Counted from the stretch's first letter, positions 16,012 to 25,048 are shown. The stretch is 64,000 bases of DNA from Celeribacter baekdonensis B30 (GCF_000299875.1 NZ_AMRK01000015.1:18409-82408), one strand, 5' to 3'. The notes: a model not told the origin generated them from the sequence alone. Numbers and translations are program-made.

Positions 16012-17187
16012 ATGACTGATGGACGCAGACCCCGTTCCGAGCGTGGACAGCTCGATCTGTTCCGCGCGCTGCCCGGGGATTTCGCCCCAAGAGATGCGCA
16101 AGACCTCATGGCCTATCCCTTTTTCTCCCTCGCCAAATCCAAACGGGTCGCACCGATCGACTTTGCCGCTGGTAGCGTCAGCATCCGGGTCGAGGCGGTT
16201 CCCGATCACGGTATGGCCACAATCTGGGATGCCGACATCCTGATCTGGGCGGCGAGCCAGATCGTCGAGGCGCGTGACGCGGGGCTGCGCACCTCCCGGC
16301 TGATGGCCGCCACCCCTTACGAGATCCTCACCTATGTCGGTCGCGGAACCGGTGCGCGGGACTATCAGCGTCTGAAGGCGGCGTTGGATCGTCTCCAGTC
16401 GACGACGATCTCCACCTCGATCCGGCAGCCGGCGGAAGGACGTCGCCATCGCTTCTCCTGGATCAACGAATGGCAGGAGCGCAGCGACAGGGAGGGGCGC
16501 CCGGACGGCATCGAGTTGATCGTGCCCGACTGGTTCTACCAGGCCGTGCTCGACAATGCACTCATCCTCACCATTGATCGGGCGTATTTCGACCTGACTG
16601 GCGGGCTCGACCGTTGGCTCTATCGCCTGGTGCGCAAGCATGGTGGCAGGCAACGTGAAGGTTGGCGTTTCGACTTCCATCATCTTCACCAGAAGTCCGG
16701 GGCGCTGTCCCCCTTCAAGCGCTTCGCCTTCGAGCTTCGCGACATCATCCGGCGGCAGCCGCTGCCGGGTTATACGCTCTTTCTCGAGACAGAGGTTGGT
16801 GGCCGCAAGCTGCTGGCTTTCGAGCCTGCTCCGGGCTGTGGAAAACCTGTGAATGGGCTCGTGCTATCGGGAACCCGGGCTATCGTGCTATCAGGAACCG
16901 AAGGCTCGTGCTATCAGGAACCCAAACAGGGGGTAACGCACGGAAGCAAAAGCGGAAATCGCCCCCTTAACTTAGAGTCTAACAAAGAGTCTAACTTTGA
17001 AGAGCGCGCGCGTGATGTGGAAAACCTCATCCGTGCCACCGCAAAGAGCCTCAGCCAGGCCGGTAAGACGAAGGCAGCCGTCGCCCCATCGGTGCCGCGA
17101 ACGGCTTCCGATCAGGGTGTCGCAGCAGCCTCCGATCATCCAGATACGCCCCGCCTTCCTCTCGAATTGCCGGGAGGTGGCGAATGA
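16012..17187 (+). CDS. repA: replication initiator protein RepA (RPA family)
   Basis: A 391-residue protein of the plasmid RPA-type initiator family. The conserved core covers residues 15-275: LMAYPFFSLAKSKR, ATIWDADILIWAASQI, FSWINEWQE, LTGGLDRWLYRLVRKHGG and SPFKRFAFELRDIIR. The C-terminal third is low-complexity and is encoded in part by three direct repeats (see 16861-16923). It is followed by parA with a 4-bp overlap, making a replication/partition module inside a Tra/Trb element. On such elements it may allow limited replication after excision. Whether the element is an ICE or a plasmid cannot be decided here. Confidence 0.88.
   Translation: MTDGRRPRSERGQLDLFRALPGDFAPRDAQDLMAYPFFSLAKSKRVAPIDFAAGSVSIRVEAVPDHGMATIWDADILIWAASQIVEARDAGLRTSRLMAATPYEILTYVGRGTGARDYQRLKAALDRLQSTTISTSIRQPAEGRRHRFSWINEWQERSDREGRPDGIELIVPDWFYQAVLDNALILTIDRAYFDLTGGLDRWLYRLVRKHGGRQREGWRFDFHHLHQKSGALSPFKRFAFELRDIIRRQPLPGYTLFLETEVGGRKLLAFEPAPGCGKPVNGLVLSGTRAIVLSGTEGSCYQEPKQGVTHGSKSGNRPLNLESNKESNFEERARDVENLIRATAKSLSQAGKTKAAVAPSVPRTASDQGVAAASDHPDTPRLPLELPGGGE
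16861..16923 (+). repeat. three iteron-like direct repeats inside repA
   Basis: The 16-bp unit gtgctatcRggaaccS occurs at 16861-16876, 16885-16900 and 16908-16923, that is every 23-24 bp (about two helical turns). One position varies (g or a) and the last base is c or g. Regular spacing on one face of the helix, in the low-complexity 3' part of repA, suggests initiator-binding iterons within the coding sequence. Confidence 0.75.
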
Positions 17188-17837
17188 TCGTCGCTCTGCT
17201 CAATCAGAAGGGTGGCGTCGGCAAGACGACGCTGGCGCTCCATATTGCTGGCGAATTGGCGATACAGGGCAAGCGCGTCACCCTGATCGATGCCGACCCG
17301 CAAGGCTCCGCCCTGGACTGGTCGCAGCAACGCGCCCGCGAAGGTCTGCCGCGGCTCTTCGGCACCCTCGGCCTGGCCCGTGACACCCTGCACCGCGAAG
17401 TCCCCGAACTTGCCCGCACAGTCGATCATGTCGTTATTGATGGCCCACCGCGTGTTGCGGGGCTCATGCGCTCAGCGCTGCTCACCGCCGATCTGGTGCT
17501 GATCCCGGTACAGCCCTCGCCATTCGATGGCTGGGCCTCTGCCGAGATGCTGTCCCTCCTTGGGGAGGCCCGCATTTATCGGCCGGAACTTGTCGCCCGC
17601 TTCCTGCTCAACCGCTGCGGCGCGCGCACCGTTATCGCCCGGGACACCGCCGAGGCGCTGGCGGATCACAATCCTCCTGTGCTTGCCAGCACGATTGGTC
17701 AGCGCGTCGTCTTTGCAGATGCGGCGCAAACCGGTCGCCTCGCCAGTGACATCGACCGTCAATCGCCTGCTGCCCGAGAGATCGCGGCGCTGACGTCTGA
17801 GATCGGGCGCCTCGGTCTTGGGAAGGTGGCGGTATGA
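17184..17837 (+). CDS. parA: ParA-family partition ATPase
   Basis: A 217-residue ATPase with the deviant Walker A motif QKGGVGKTTLALH at the N-terminus, the Walker A' LIDADPQGSALDW and Walker B VIDGPP. There is no N-terminal HTH, so it is a small (type Ib/ParF-like) partition ATPase. The start overlaps the repA stop by four bases and its own stop overlaps the next small gene by four bases. The partner is probably the short DNA-binding protein encoded next. Its role is stable inheritance of the excised or extrachromosomal element. Confidence 0.92.
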   Translation: MIVALLNQKGGVGKTTLALHIAGELAIQGKRVTLIDADPQGSALDWSQQRAREGLPRLFGTLGLARDTLHREVPELARTVDHVVIDGPPRVAGLMRSALLTADLVLIPVQPSPFDGWASAEMLSLLGEARIYRPELVARFLLNRCGARTVIARDTAEALADHNPPVLASTIGQRVVFADAAQTGRLASDIDRQSPAAREIAALTSEIGRLGLGKVAV

Positions 17838-18088
17838 CCGGGCGCAATGACAAGCGTGGTTTCGCCGCGCGGCCAGTCGATGCCGAGACCTGGATCAAGG
17901 CTGGCGAGGCGCCATCCGCACACGGTCGCGCGGCGGCGATCTATACGGCCCGGCTTACCATCGACATCACCCCGGACCTGCGCGGTCGCATCAAGGTCGC
18001 AGCTTTCAGCCGAGGCGTCACTGTCGCTGACATGCTGCGCGAGTTGCTCGGGCGCGAATATCCGAAACCCGAAGGAGAACCTCAATGA
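17834..18088 (+). CDS. small ribbon-helix-helix-type protein, probable partition partner
   Basis: An 84-residue protein overlapping parA by four bases. The N-terminal half is basic and probably flexible. The C-terminal half (ARLTIDITPDLRGRIKVAAF then VTVADMLRELLGREY) has the strand-helix-helix pattern of ribbon-helix-helix centromere-binding proteins of the ParG type. Position and size support it as the DNA-binding partner of ParA. The centromere site was not identified. Confidence 0.72.
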   Translation: MTGRNDKRGFAARPVDAETWIKAGEAPSAHGRAAAIYTARLTIDITPDLRGRIKVAAFSRGVTVADMLRELLGREYPKPEGEPQ

Positions 18089-18606
18089 CCGGCTTTGTGA
18101 TCCCCGGCGTGACCGGAGACGGATCGTTCGACGCCCATTCCGGCGGCGAGCTGACGCGCGTGGAACTGACCTGGGTGGAGAAGCGGATCGAGTTCTGGAT
18201 CAGGTTCGGCCAGGAGGCCGGAACGCAGATCCTCGACCGCAGCCGCCGCATCGTCTTCTTCCGTCCCGGCGCCGTGTTTGGCTTCGTCCGCTGGGCGGCG
18301 AATGACTACGGAACCGTTGTTTCGCGCATCGACATTGTGCGCGCGATCGCGCCTGGTAGCGCCTGTCAGACGCTGCCCTGCGTGCGTCCCGGTGGCGAGA
18401 TTTTGTTGAAGATCGAAGGCTGGCCCAAGGTCGAAGAGGTCCTGCGCCATGTCGATGCTATCGAGGGTCTCGGGATCGACCCTGCCGAGGTCGATCCCGA
18501 CCACTGGCGCCATGTCGCCCACTGGATGAAGGCGGGCGAAGCGCCGCGCGCCTATACGGCGGAACGCCATGCCGCATGGCTCCGGCGCCGGGAGATCGGA
18601 AAATGA
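18085..18606 (+). CDS. DUF2840 domain protein
   Basis: A 173-residue soluble protein matching the DUF2840 family: ELTRVELTWVEKRIEFWIRF near residue 25 and a Trp-rich C-terminus (HWRHVAHWMKAGEAPRAY). It is conserved between parA and the traF-like signal peptidase in many alphaproteobacterial conjugative elements. The function is unknown. It overlaps both neighbours by four bases, so it is translated as part of the par-traF unit. Confidence 0.88.
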   Translation: MTGFVIPGVTGDGSFDAHSGGELTRVELTWVEKRIEFWIRFGQEAGTQILDRSRRIVFFRPGAVFGFVRWAANDYGTVVSRIDIVRAIAPGSACQTLPCVRPGGEILLKIEGWPKVEEVLRHVDAIEGLGIDPAEVDPDHWRHVAHWMKAGEAPRAYTAERHAAWLRRREIGK

Positions 18607-19145
18607 CCCGTGCCCGCTACATCATGGCGACGGTCGCGACGCTCGCCACCGTCATCGTCAGCAGCATTCCGACTACACCTCGGCTGGTCTGGAACGCCTC
18701 GGCCAGCGTGCCGATTGGTCTCTACGCCATCGCGCCGGCGGATCGGCTCGAGGTGCCAGATCTGGTCGTGGTCATGCCGCCCGAACCCTTTGCAGGTTTC
18801 ATGGTCGCGCGCGGCTATGTCGGTCGCGATGTACCGATCCTGAAGCACGTCATCGGGCTGCCGGGACAACGGGTCTGCCGTGACGGCGCTGCGATCACCG
18901 TCGATGGCAGACACCTGGGGGAGGCGCGAGAGCGCGACAGCGAGGGCCGTGATCTTCCCGTCTGGCAGGGCTGCCGCACCATCGCGGAGGGCGAGGTGTT
19001 CCTGATGAACCCGGCGGTCTCTGACAGCTTCGATGGCCGCTACTTCGGTCCGTTCCCCACCTCGGCAGTGATCGGCCGGGCCAGTCCACTGTTCACCGAC
19101 GAGGGCGGCGATGGCCGCCTCGTCTGGCACGCGCCGGAGCGGTGA
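18603..19145 (+). CDS. traF: S26 family signal peptidase, TraF-like
   Basis: A 180-residue protein with one N-terminal membrane segment (IMATVATLATVIVSSIP). The signal peptidase catalytic Ser is in SASVPIGLYAI and the Lys in ILKHVIGLPG. TraF of Tra/Trb systems processes and cyclises the TrbC pilin, and trbC is at 26404. The ATG at 18603 overlaps the DUF2840 stop (ATGA); a longer start at 18576 is possible but less likely. Confidence 0.9.
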   Translation: MTRARYIMATVATLATVIVSSIPTTPRLVWNASASVPIGLYAIAPADRLEVPDLVVVMPPEPFAGFMVARGYVGRDVPILKHVIGLPGQRVCRDGAAITVDGRHLGEARERDSEGRDLPVWQGCRTIAEGEVFLMNPAVSDSFDGRYFGPFPTSAVIGRASPLFTDEGGDGRLVWHAPER

Positions 19146-19211
19146 CGCGCGTTTATGGCGGGACGTGCCAGCGGCCTGCCTCCCATTCACCGCATGAGGA
19201 AGGAGCCTCCA

Positions 19212-19547
19212 ATGCCACAGATCGGTCAATTCACCCGCACCCCGTCTGGCTATGCCGGACAACTGCGTACGCTCTCTCTCGACCTGGAACTGACCTTCGT
19301 TCCCACAGACAATGTCGATTCAGAGAAAGCTCCCGCCTACCGCATTCATCTCGGTGACGAGGAAGGCCCGGAGGTTGGCGCGGGCTGGAATCACACAGGC
19401 GAAACCGCAGGGGCGTTCGTTTCGGTCCTGCTCGATGATCCGGTTTTCCGGCATCCGATCCGCGCCCGCCTGTTCCAGTCGGATGAGGAGGGCAGGGACT
19501 GGGGGCTGCACTGGACCCGCCCGAAGAAGCGCGATGAGCGGGACTGA
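19212..19547 (+). CDS. DUF736 family protein (second copy)
   Basis: A 111-residue protein starting MPQIGQFTRTPSGYAG after a strong aggagcc ribosome site. It shares the DUF736 pattern with the gene at 13558: a GxFxxTxxGxxG start, APAYRIHLG, VSVLLDDPVFRHPIRARL and WGLHWTRP. The two copies have diverged strongly, so this is an old duplication or a family pair rather than a recent repeat. The role is unknown. Confidence 0.88.
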   Translation: MPQIGQFTRTPSGYAGQLRTLSLDLELTFVPTDNVDSEKAPAYRIHLGDEEGPEVGAGWNHTGETAGAFVSVLLDDPVFRHPIRARLFQSDEEGRDWGLHWTRPKKRDERD

Positions 19548-19549
19548 CG

Positions 19550-20311
19550 ATGATCATGTCCTGCACCCGTCCCGCCTCGGGGAGAGGTGGCATCTGCCGC
19601 CGCATACTCCTTCTTCTTTCCGGCCTCCTCATCCCGGTCACCGCCACGCAGCCGCTCTTGGCGCAAACCGGTGTGCCCGAACACGCAATCGCCGCGCATC
19701 CCTACGCCGCCCAAGTCACCGAGGCATCGCAGCGCTTCGGCATTCCGACGACATGGATCATGGCCGTGATGCGGGCAGAGAGTGCGGGCGATCTGCGTGC
19801 GGTTTCTTCCGCTGGCGCGATGGGGTTGATGCAGGTCATGCCCGACACCTGGGCCGGGCTGCGCATCCGTCATGGCCTCGGCCGAGACCCTTTTGATCCG
19901 CGTGACAACATCCTCGCGGGCACGGCCTATCTTCGCGAGATGTGGGATCGCTACGGCAATGTCGCGGCGATGCTGGCCGCCTATAACGCCGGTCCCTCCC
20001 GCTACGACGAATACCGCTTGGCGGACCGTCCGCTGCCCGCCGAGACACGCGCCTATGTCGCTGCGCTTGCGCCCGTTCTGCTTGGCGAGCGGCCATCGGG
20101 CATCGCTGTCACTGCAGCCCGGCCGCTCGATTGGCGTGAGGCGGCGCTCTTCATCAGCCGCGACGACGGCGCGTCTGCGATCGGTTCTGTGTCGCCTCAC
20201 CGGACCGTCGGCGGCGCTGCTTCACCCGTCCCGGCGTCGCCCCAGACGGGCATCACCCCGCAGCCTGAAGGCCTCTTTGTCCAGCGGGAGACTGGTGAGG
20301 TCCGGCCATGA
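19550..20311 (+). CDS. lytic transglycosylase (SLT domain)
   Basis: A 253-residue secreted protein with a signal peptide (RRILLLLSGLLIPVTATQ, cleavage after LLA). The SLT domain has catalytic Glu in VMRAESAGDLRAV, SSAGAMGLMQVMPDTW and the AAYNAGPSRYD motif. It opens local gaps in peptidoglycan for assembly of the mating channel, equivalent to VirB1. The tail (residues 180-253) is Pro-rich and weakly conserved. An alternative ATG lies six bases downstream. Confidence 0.92.
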   Translation: MIMSCTRPASGRGGICRRILLLLSGLLIPVTATQPLLAQTGVPEHAIAAHPYAAQVTEASQRFGIPTTWIMAVMRAESAGDLRAVSSAGAMGLMQVMPDTWAGLRIRHGLGRDPFDPRDNILAGTAYLREMWDRYGNVAAMLAAYNAGPSRYDEYRLADRPLPAETRAYVAALAPVLLGERPSGIAVTAARPLDWREAALFISRDDGASAIGSVSPHRTVGGAASPVPASPQTGITPQPEGLFVQRETGEVRP

Positions 20312-20412
20312 CCCGCGCGACGACACTTCGCATTCCGTCGTGCTCTGGCGTGTCTTGGAGGGCGCGAGGGGTGGAGGCGGGCACCACGACCGAAGGATGG
20401 CAGGATAAAAGG

Positions 20413-20544
20413 GCGCACGGTGCGCGGCGGTTGGGCGGTTGTTTTTGTTCATGTTTTTGCTGCGTTCCGCACCGTGTGGCGCATGCGCGCACCGTGCGCT
20501 ATCCGCCTAAGGTTTTGAAAATGATCGCTGTTTCGCACCGTGCG
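20413..20544. repeat. repeated gcaccgtg motifs upstream of the relaxase gene, candidate oriT
   Basis: The 13-mer gcgcacggtgcgc at 20413-20425 is the exact inverse of gcgcaccgtgcgc at 20487-20499. Two more copies of cgcaccgtgYg lie at 20468-20478 and 20534-20544. The block also has a T-rich stretch (20440-20460) and fills the 243-bp gap before the relaxase. Relaxases usually nick close to their own gene, so this is the best oriT or relaxase-operator candidate in the window. Confidence 0.6.
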
Positions 20545-20554
20545 GGGATTTCCC

Positions 20555-22309
20555 ATGCCCGATGATCGCGAGTTCCGCATCCGCCCGGGGCGTATCCGTT
20601 CGACACGGGCGCAGCAGGCCCGGCCCTTTGTCGCACAGGCCCTGGCTGCGGCGAAGAAGGCCGGTGGTGGTGTCTCGCGGGCCGGGCGCGTCACTCCGGG
20701 CAATCGGTCCCGTTTCGGGCGCGGTCAGCGCGCCAGCATTCAGGCCAACCGCCTCATCACCGCCCGCACGCGCGGCGCGGTGGTCAAGGCGCGTGTGGTG
20801 CGGCACAGCGGGACGTCCGCGCCTCTCGGAGCCCACCTCGATTACCTGCGCCGGGACGGCGTGACCCGGGACGGGGAGAAGGCCAGGCTCTTCGGTCCGG
20901 AAACGGAGGATGCCGAAGGCCGGGCCTTCGCCGGGCGGTGTCGCGATGACCGTCATCATTTCCGCTTCATCGTCTCGCCCGATGACGCGCCGGACATGTC
21001 CGACCTGCAATCCTTCACCCGCGATCTCGTCGGGCGGATGGAGCAGGATCTCGACACGTCGCTTGACTGGGTCGGCGTCGACCACTGGAACACCGCCTAT
21101 CCGCATGTCCATCTGATCGTCCGGGGCGTGCGCGACGACGGCCAGGATCTCGTGATCTCGCGGGACTACATCAAGGAGGGGATGCGCGACAGGGTACGGG
21201 ATCTCATCACCCAGGAACTGGGCCCGCGCAGCGATCTCGACATCCGCCGGACGCTTGAACGTCAGATCGGGGCCGAGCGCTGGACGCAGCTCGATCGTCA
21301 GTTGCTGCGGGATGCGGGGCGTTCGCGCATCCTCGACATGGCGCCGGATGCGGATCGGCAGCCGGATGCGCTTCACCAGCTGAAGGTCGGGCGTCTGCGC
21401 CGGCTGGAAGTGCTCGGCGTTGCTGACCAAATCGGCAAGGCACAATGGCATATCAGGGACGATGCCGAGGTGGTCCTGCGCGAAATGGGGGAGCGTGGCG
21501 ACATCATCAAGCGGATGCATCGGGCTCTGACGGAACGCGGGATCGAGCGCGGGTCCTCAAGCTTTGTGCTTGCCGCGGAGAGGCTCGATGTTCCCGTCAT
21601 CGGTCGTCTGGTCCAGCGGGGTCTCGATGACGAGCTGAAAGGGACGGCCTATGCCGTCGTCGATGGTGTCGATGGCCGGAGCCACCATATCCGTCTGCCT
21701 CATCTCGACGCTGCCGGCGACAGCGCTCCCGGCTCGATCGTAGAACTCCGCACCTATGACGATGCGCGCGGCCAGCGTCGTGTCGCACTGGCGGCCCGGT
21801 CCGACCTGGACCTTGCCGCGCAGGTCTCCGCGTCGGGGGCCACCTGGCTCGACCGGCAGGCCATCGCGCGCGACCCGCTCGCTCTGTCGGACCGGGGCTT
21901 CGGTGCCGAGGTCCGGCAGGCCCTGGAAGCCCGGGCCGATCATCTGATCTCGGAGGGGCTCGCCGAGCGGCAGGGCGGCAGGGTGGTCTTGGCCCGGCGT
22001 CTGCTCGGAACCTTGCGCGACCGGGAGTTGCAGGCGGTTGGCACGCAGCTCTCGGCGGAAACCGGGTTACCGTTCAACAAGGCGGATCCGGGTGACTACG
22101 TCAGCGGCCTCTATCGCGAGCGTCTCGCACTGGCTTCGGGCCGTTTTGCGATGATCGAGGGCTATGGCGCGGACGGCGCGCTCGGTTTCCAGCTCGTGCC
22201 CTGGTCCCCCTCCCTCGAAAAGCACCTCGACCGGGATGTCACCGGCGTCGCGCGCGGGGACGGCGGGGTTGATTGGGACTTTGGCCGCAAGCGCGGCCTT
22301 GGCCTCTGA
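20555..22309 (+). CDS. rlxS: conjugative relaxase, DUF3363/RlxS (VirD2-like)
   Basis: A 584-residue protein of the DUF3363 relaxase family (MPDDREFRIRPGR start). The catalytic Tyr is probably in HLDYLRRDG near residue 95. The HHFRFIVSPDDA motif and the metal-binding histidines of YPHVHLIVRG follow. The N-terminus (residues 1-75) is very basic, and the C-terminal half is an accessory region ending DWDFGRKRGLGL. It nicks oriT and leads the strand into the channel through TraG, encoded next. RlxS of ICEMlSymR7A is of this family. Confidence 0.92.
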   Translation: MPDDREFRIRPGRIRSTRAQQARPFVAQALAAAKKAGGGVSRAGRVTPGNRSRFGRGQRASIQANRLITARTRGAVVKARVVRHSGTSAPLGAHLDYLRRDGVTRDGEKARLFGPETEDAEGRAFAGRCRDDRHHFRFIVSPDDAPDMSDLQSFTRDLVGRMEQDLDTSLDWVGVDHWNTAYPHVHLIVRGVRDDGQDLVISRDYIKEGMRDRVRDLITQELGPRSDLDIRRTLERQIGAERWTQLDRQLLRDAGRSRILDMAPDADRQPDALHQLKVGRLRRLEVLGVADQIGKAQWHIRDDAEVVLREMGERGDIIKRMHRALTERGIERGSSSFVLAAERLDVPVIGRLVQRGLDDELKGTAYAVVDGVDGRSHHIRLPHLDAAGDSAPGSIVELRTYDDARGQRRVALAARSDLDLAAQVSASGATWLDRQAIARDPLALSDRGFGAEVRQALEARADHLISEGLAERQGGRVVLARRLLGTLRDRELQAVGTQLSAETGLPFNKADPGDYVSGLYRERLALASGRFAMIEGYGADGALGFQLVPWSPSLEKHLDRDVTGVARGDGGVDWDFGRKRGLGL

Positions 22310-22336
22310 TCAAAACACCGGAAAGGACCGACAGTC

Positions 22337-24322
22337 ATGTCCGCGACCAAGATCCTCTGGGGGCAGATCTCTATTGTCTTCCTCATCATTCTGGCCACCA
22401 CCTGGGGCGCGACGCAATACGTGGCCGCGAGCCTCGGCTATCAGGCGCAGCTGGGCCCGCCCTGGTTCGTGCTGTTCGGGACGCCCGTCTACTATCCTCC
22501 AGCCATTTTCTGGTGGTGGTATTTCTACGAGGCCTACGCGCCGCCGATCTTCGCGACGGGCGGGATCATCGCCGCCTCGGGTGGTTTCATCGCGATCGGT
22601 GTTGCCATCGCCATGTCGGTCTGGCGCGCCCGCGAGGCCCGCAACGTCGCGACCTATGGATCAGCCCGATGGGCCGAGAAAGGCGAGGTGAAGGCGGCCG
22701 GTTTGCTTGACCCGGATGGTGTGGTCCTCGGTCGCTATGAGCGGGAATATCTGCGCCACGATGGGCCGGAGCATGTGCTCTGCTTCGCGCCGACGCGATC
22801 CGGCAAGGGGGTAGGGCTCGTCGTTCCCTCTCTTCTCACCTGGCCTGGCTCGGCCATCGTTCATGACATCAAGGGGGAGAACTGGCAGTTGACCGCAGGG
22901 TTCCGGGCCCGGCACGGTCGGGTCCGGCTGTTCGATCCGACCAATCCGAACTCTTCGGCCTACAACCCCCTGCTGGAAGTGCGCCGTGGGGAGTGGGAGG
23001 TTCGCGATGTCCAGAACATTGCCGATATTCTCGTCGATCCCGAGGGAAGTCTGGAGCGGCGAAACCACTGGGAGAAGACCAGCCACAGCCTGCTCGTCGG
23101 GGCGATCCTGCATGTCCTTTATGCCGAGAAGGACAAGACGCTGGCCGGTGTCGCCAACTTCCTGTCCGACCCGCGGCGTCCTGTAGAGTCGACGCTACGC
23201 GCGATGATGCGGACGTCGCACCTGGGGGAGGCGGGGCCGCATCCCGTGGTCGCCAGTGCCGCCCGTGAATTGCTCAACAAGTCCGAGAATGAACGCTCCG
23301 GTGTGCTTTCGACGGCGATGTCTTTCCTTGGCCTCTATCGAGACCCCGTGGTCGCACAGGTCACGCGCCGCTGCGACTGGCGGATCGGCGATATTGTCGG
23401 GGGCACGCGACCAGTCACGCTCTACCTCGTGGTGCCGCCTTCGGACATCAATCGCACCAAGCCGCTCATCCGACTGATCCTCAACCAGATCGGCCGACGC
23501 CTGACCGAGGATTTGCAGGGCAAGGACGACCGTCATCGGCTGCTTCTGATGCTCGATGAGTTCCCGGCGCTTGGCCGGTTGGATTTCTTCGAGAGCGCGC
23601 TGGCCTTCATGGCGGGCTACGGGCTGAAGAGCTTCCTCATCGCCCAGTCGCTGAACCAGATCGAGAAGGCCTACGGCCCAAACAACTCGATCCTCGACAA
23701 CTGCCATGTCCGGGTGAGCTTCGCGACCAATGATGAGCGTACGGCCAAGCGGGTGTCCGACGCTCTCGGCACCGCCACCGAGATGAAGGCGATGAAGAAC
23801 TACGCCGGGCACCGTCTGGCGCCCTGGCTCAGCCATCTCATGGTGTCCCGATCGGAAACTGCGCGGGCCTTGCTCACGCCCGGAGAAATCATGCAACTGC
23901 CGCCGTCCGACGAGATCGTCATGGTGGCTGGCACGCCGCCGATCCGGGCGACGAAAGCACGGTATTACGAAGATGCGCGGTTTACTGAGCGGGTCTTGCC
24001 GCCACCCGACCTAGTGGATGAAGGCGCGTCCGGGAAGGATGACTGGAGCAGTCTGGCCGTCCCAACGCAGGGCGACGAGCCGGAGCCAGTCTCCGAGACG
24101 GGATCGGAGGATGAGGACCCGACTGCGTCAGAGCGCCGTCTTCAGCCGGAGCTGGCGCAGACTCAGCCCGTTGACAGGCAGACACCTCTCGAGAACGAGT
24201 TTGAATTCGACCCACCAGAGGATGAAGAGGATGGCGCTGTCCGCAATCGCCGCATCATGCAGCAGATGCGAGGTGTCGCGCGTCAGGTCTCCCTCAATCC
24301 CGACGACGGGATGGAGCTTTGA
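22337..24322 (+). CDS. traG: type IV coupling protein TraG/VirD4
   Basis: A 661-residue hexameric ATPase that links relaxosome and channel. There are two to three N-terminal membrane segments (residues 8-25 and 70-95). Walker A is APTRSGKGVGLVVPSLL and Walker B LLLMLDEFPALG, with a YGLKSFLIAQSLNQIEKAYG motif as in TraG. The C-terminal tail (about 560-640) is strongly acidic and probably binds the relaxase. It lies 27 bp after the relaxase gene. Confidence 0.95.
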   Translation: MSATKILWGQISIVFLIILATTWGATQYVAASLGYQAQLGPPWFVLFGTPVYYPPAIFWWWYFYEAYAPPIFATGGIIAASGGFIAIGVAIAMSVWRAREARNVATYGSARWAEKGEVKAAGLLDPDGVVLGRYEREYLRHDGPEHVLCFAPTRSGKGVGLVVPSLLTWPGSAIVHDIKGENWQLTAGFRARHGRVRLFDPTNPNSSAYNPLLEVRRGEWEVRDVQNIADILVDPEGSLERRNHWEKTSHSLLVGAILHVLYAEKDKTLAGVANFLSDPRRPVESTLRAMMRTSHLGEAGPHPVVASAARELLNKSENERSGVLSTAMSFLGLYRDPVVAQVTRRCDWRIGDIVGGTRPVTLYLVVPPSDINRTKPLIRLILNQIGRRLTEDLQGKDDRHRLLLMLDEFPALGRLDFFESALAFMAGYGLKSFLIAQSLNQIEKAYGPNNSILDNCHVRVSFATNDERTAKRVSDALGTATEMKAMKNYAGHRLAPWLSHLMVSRSETARALLTPGEIMQLPPSDEIVMVAGTPPIRATKARYYEDARFTERVLPPPDLVDEGASGKDDWSSLAVPTQGDEPEPVSETGSEDEDPTASERRLQPELAQTQPVDRQTPLENEFEFDPPEDEEDGAVRNRRIMQQMRGVARQVSLNPDDGMEL

Positions 24323-24324
24323 TC

Positions 24325-24753
24325 ATGACCACCAGCCGCAAGAAGACGAAGATCTCGGTCTACCTCGATCCCGAGGTCATGCAGATGCTGGCAGACTTCG
24401 CCGCCCGGCGTGATCGATCCCAATCGATGGTGGCCGAGGCCGCGATCGCATCCTTCCTCTCTCCGGATGACGCAGAGCGCCGCGAGGCGGTTTTGGCCCG
24501 ACGCCTGGATCAGATTGACAGGCGGATCACCCGGCTGGAACGCGATGTCGGGATCTCCGTCGAAAGCCTGGCGGTGTTCATCCGATTCTGGCTTGCGACG
24601 ACACCGGCCCTGCCGGAACCCGCAGCCAAGGCGGCGCGGGCAAAGGCTGGGGAGCGCTACGAGGCGTTTATCTCAGCTCTCGGTCGGCGCCTGGCCCAGG
24701 GGCCGAAGCTGCGGCAGGAGGTATCGGAGGATGTGGAAGGGGGGCCGACCTGA
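24325..24753 (+). CDS. CopG/ribbon-helix-helix protein
   Basis: A 142-residue protein with an N-terminal RHH fold: KTKISVYLDPEVMQMLADFA, then RSQSMVAEAAIASFL. A coiled-coil-like linker (DQIDRRITRLERDVG) and a helical C-terminal part follow. The ATG at 24325 is two bases after the traG stop. In Tra/Trb elements this gene sits between traG and trbB and probably regulates the trb operon. Here the pair is separated by an insertion. Confidence 0.85.
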   Translation: MTTSRKKTKISVYLDPEVMQMLADFAARRDRSQSMVAEAAIASFLSPDDAERREAVLARRLDQIDRRITRLERDVGISVESLAVFIRFWLATTPALPEPAAKAARAKAGERYEAFISALGRRLAQGPKLRQEVSEDVEGGPT

Positions 24754-24760
24754 GGTCTGT

Positions 24761-25048
24761 CTACTGTTCTGAATCAGGGAGACGCTCAAACAAGATCACA
24801 AAGCCGCCGTCACCTGTGTCCGGGTCACTGACAAGGACATAAGGCATGCCGCCACCAACCTTTTCATAGAGGCAGCGATACATCAGATTTCCACTCCGAG
24901 GATCACGTACTTGATCGTAGCGCAGGCGGTGAGGGATACCTTTCTTGGTCCAGTCTTCGATGCCGGCGGGTGTCACCAAGGACAATGGCCGCCCCTCCAA
25001 CAGCATGGTTTCTCCGGTATTTACTATGTGATGCATCACGCTTTTCAC
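24761..25048 (-). CDS. small hypothetical protein inserted between copG and trbB
   Basis: Encodes 95 residues on the opposite strand to all surrounding transfer genes, ending 7 bp from the copG stop. A shorter start (MHHIVNTGE, 25036) is possible. The composition is protein-like (HRLRYDQVRDPRSGNLMYRC, then MPYVLVSDPDTGDGGFVIL). No family was recognised and there is no membrane segment. Lower GC upstream and reversed direction mark it as cargo. Confidence 0.55.
   Translation of the reverse strand: MKSVMHHIVNTGETMLLEGRPLSLVTPAGIEDWTKKGIPHRLRYDQVRDPRSGNLMYRCLYEKVGGGMPYVLVSDPDTGDGGFVILFERLPDSEQ

Noticed and set aside
20308..20565. 85-residue frame with an ATGA overlap to the transglycosylase stop
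   Set aside because: The overlap suggests coupling, but the frame runs through the repeat block and into the relaxase start, and the Arg/Cys-rich product looks like non-coding DNA.
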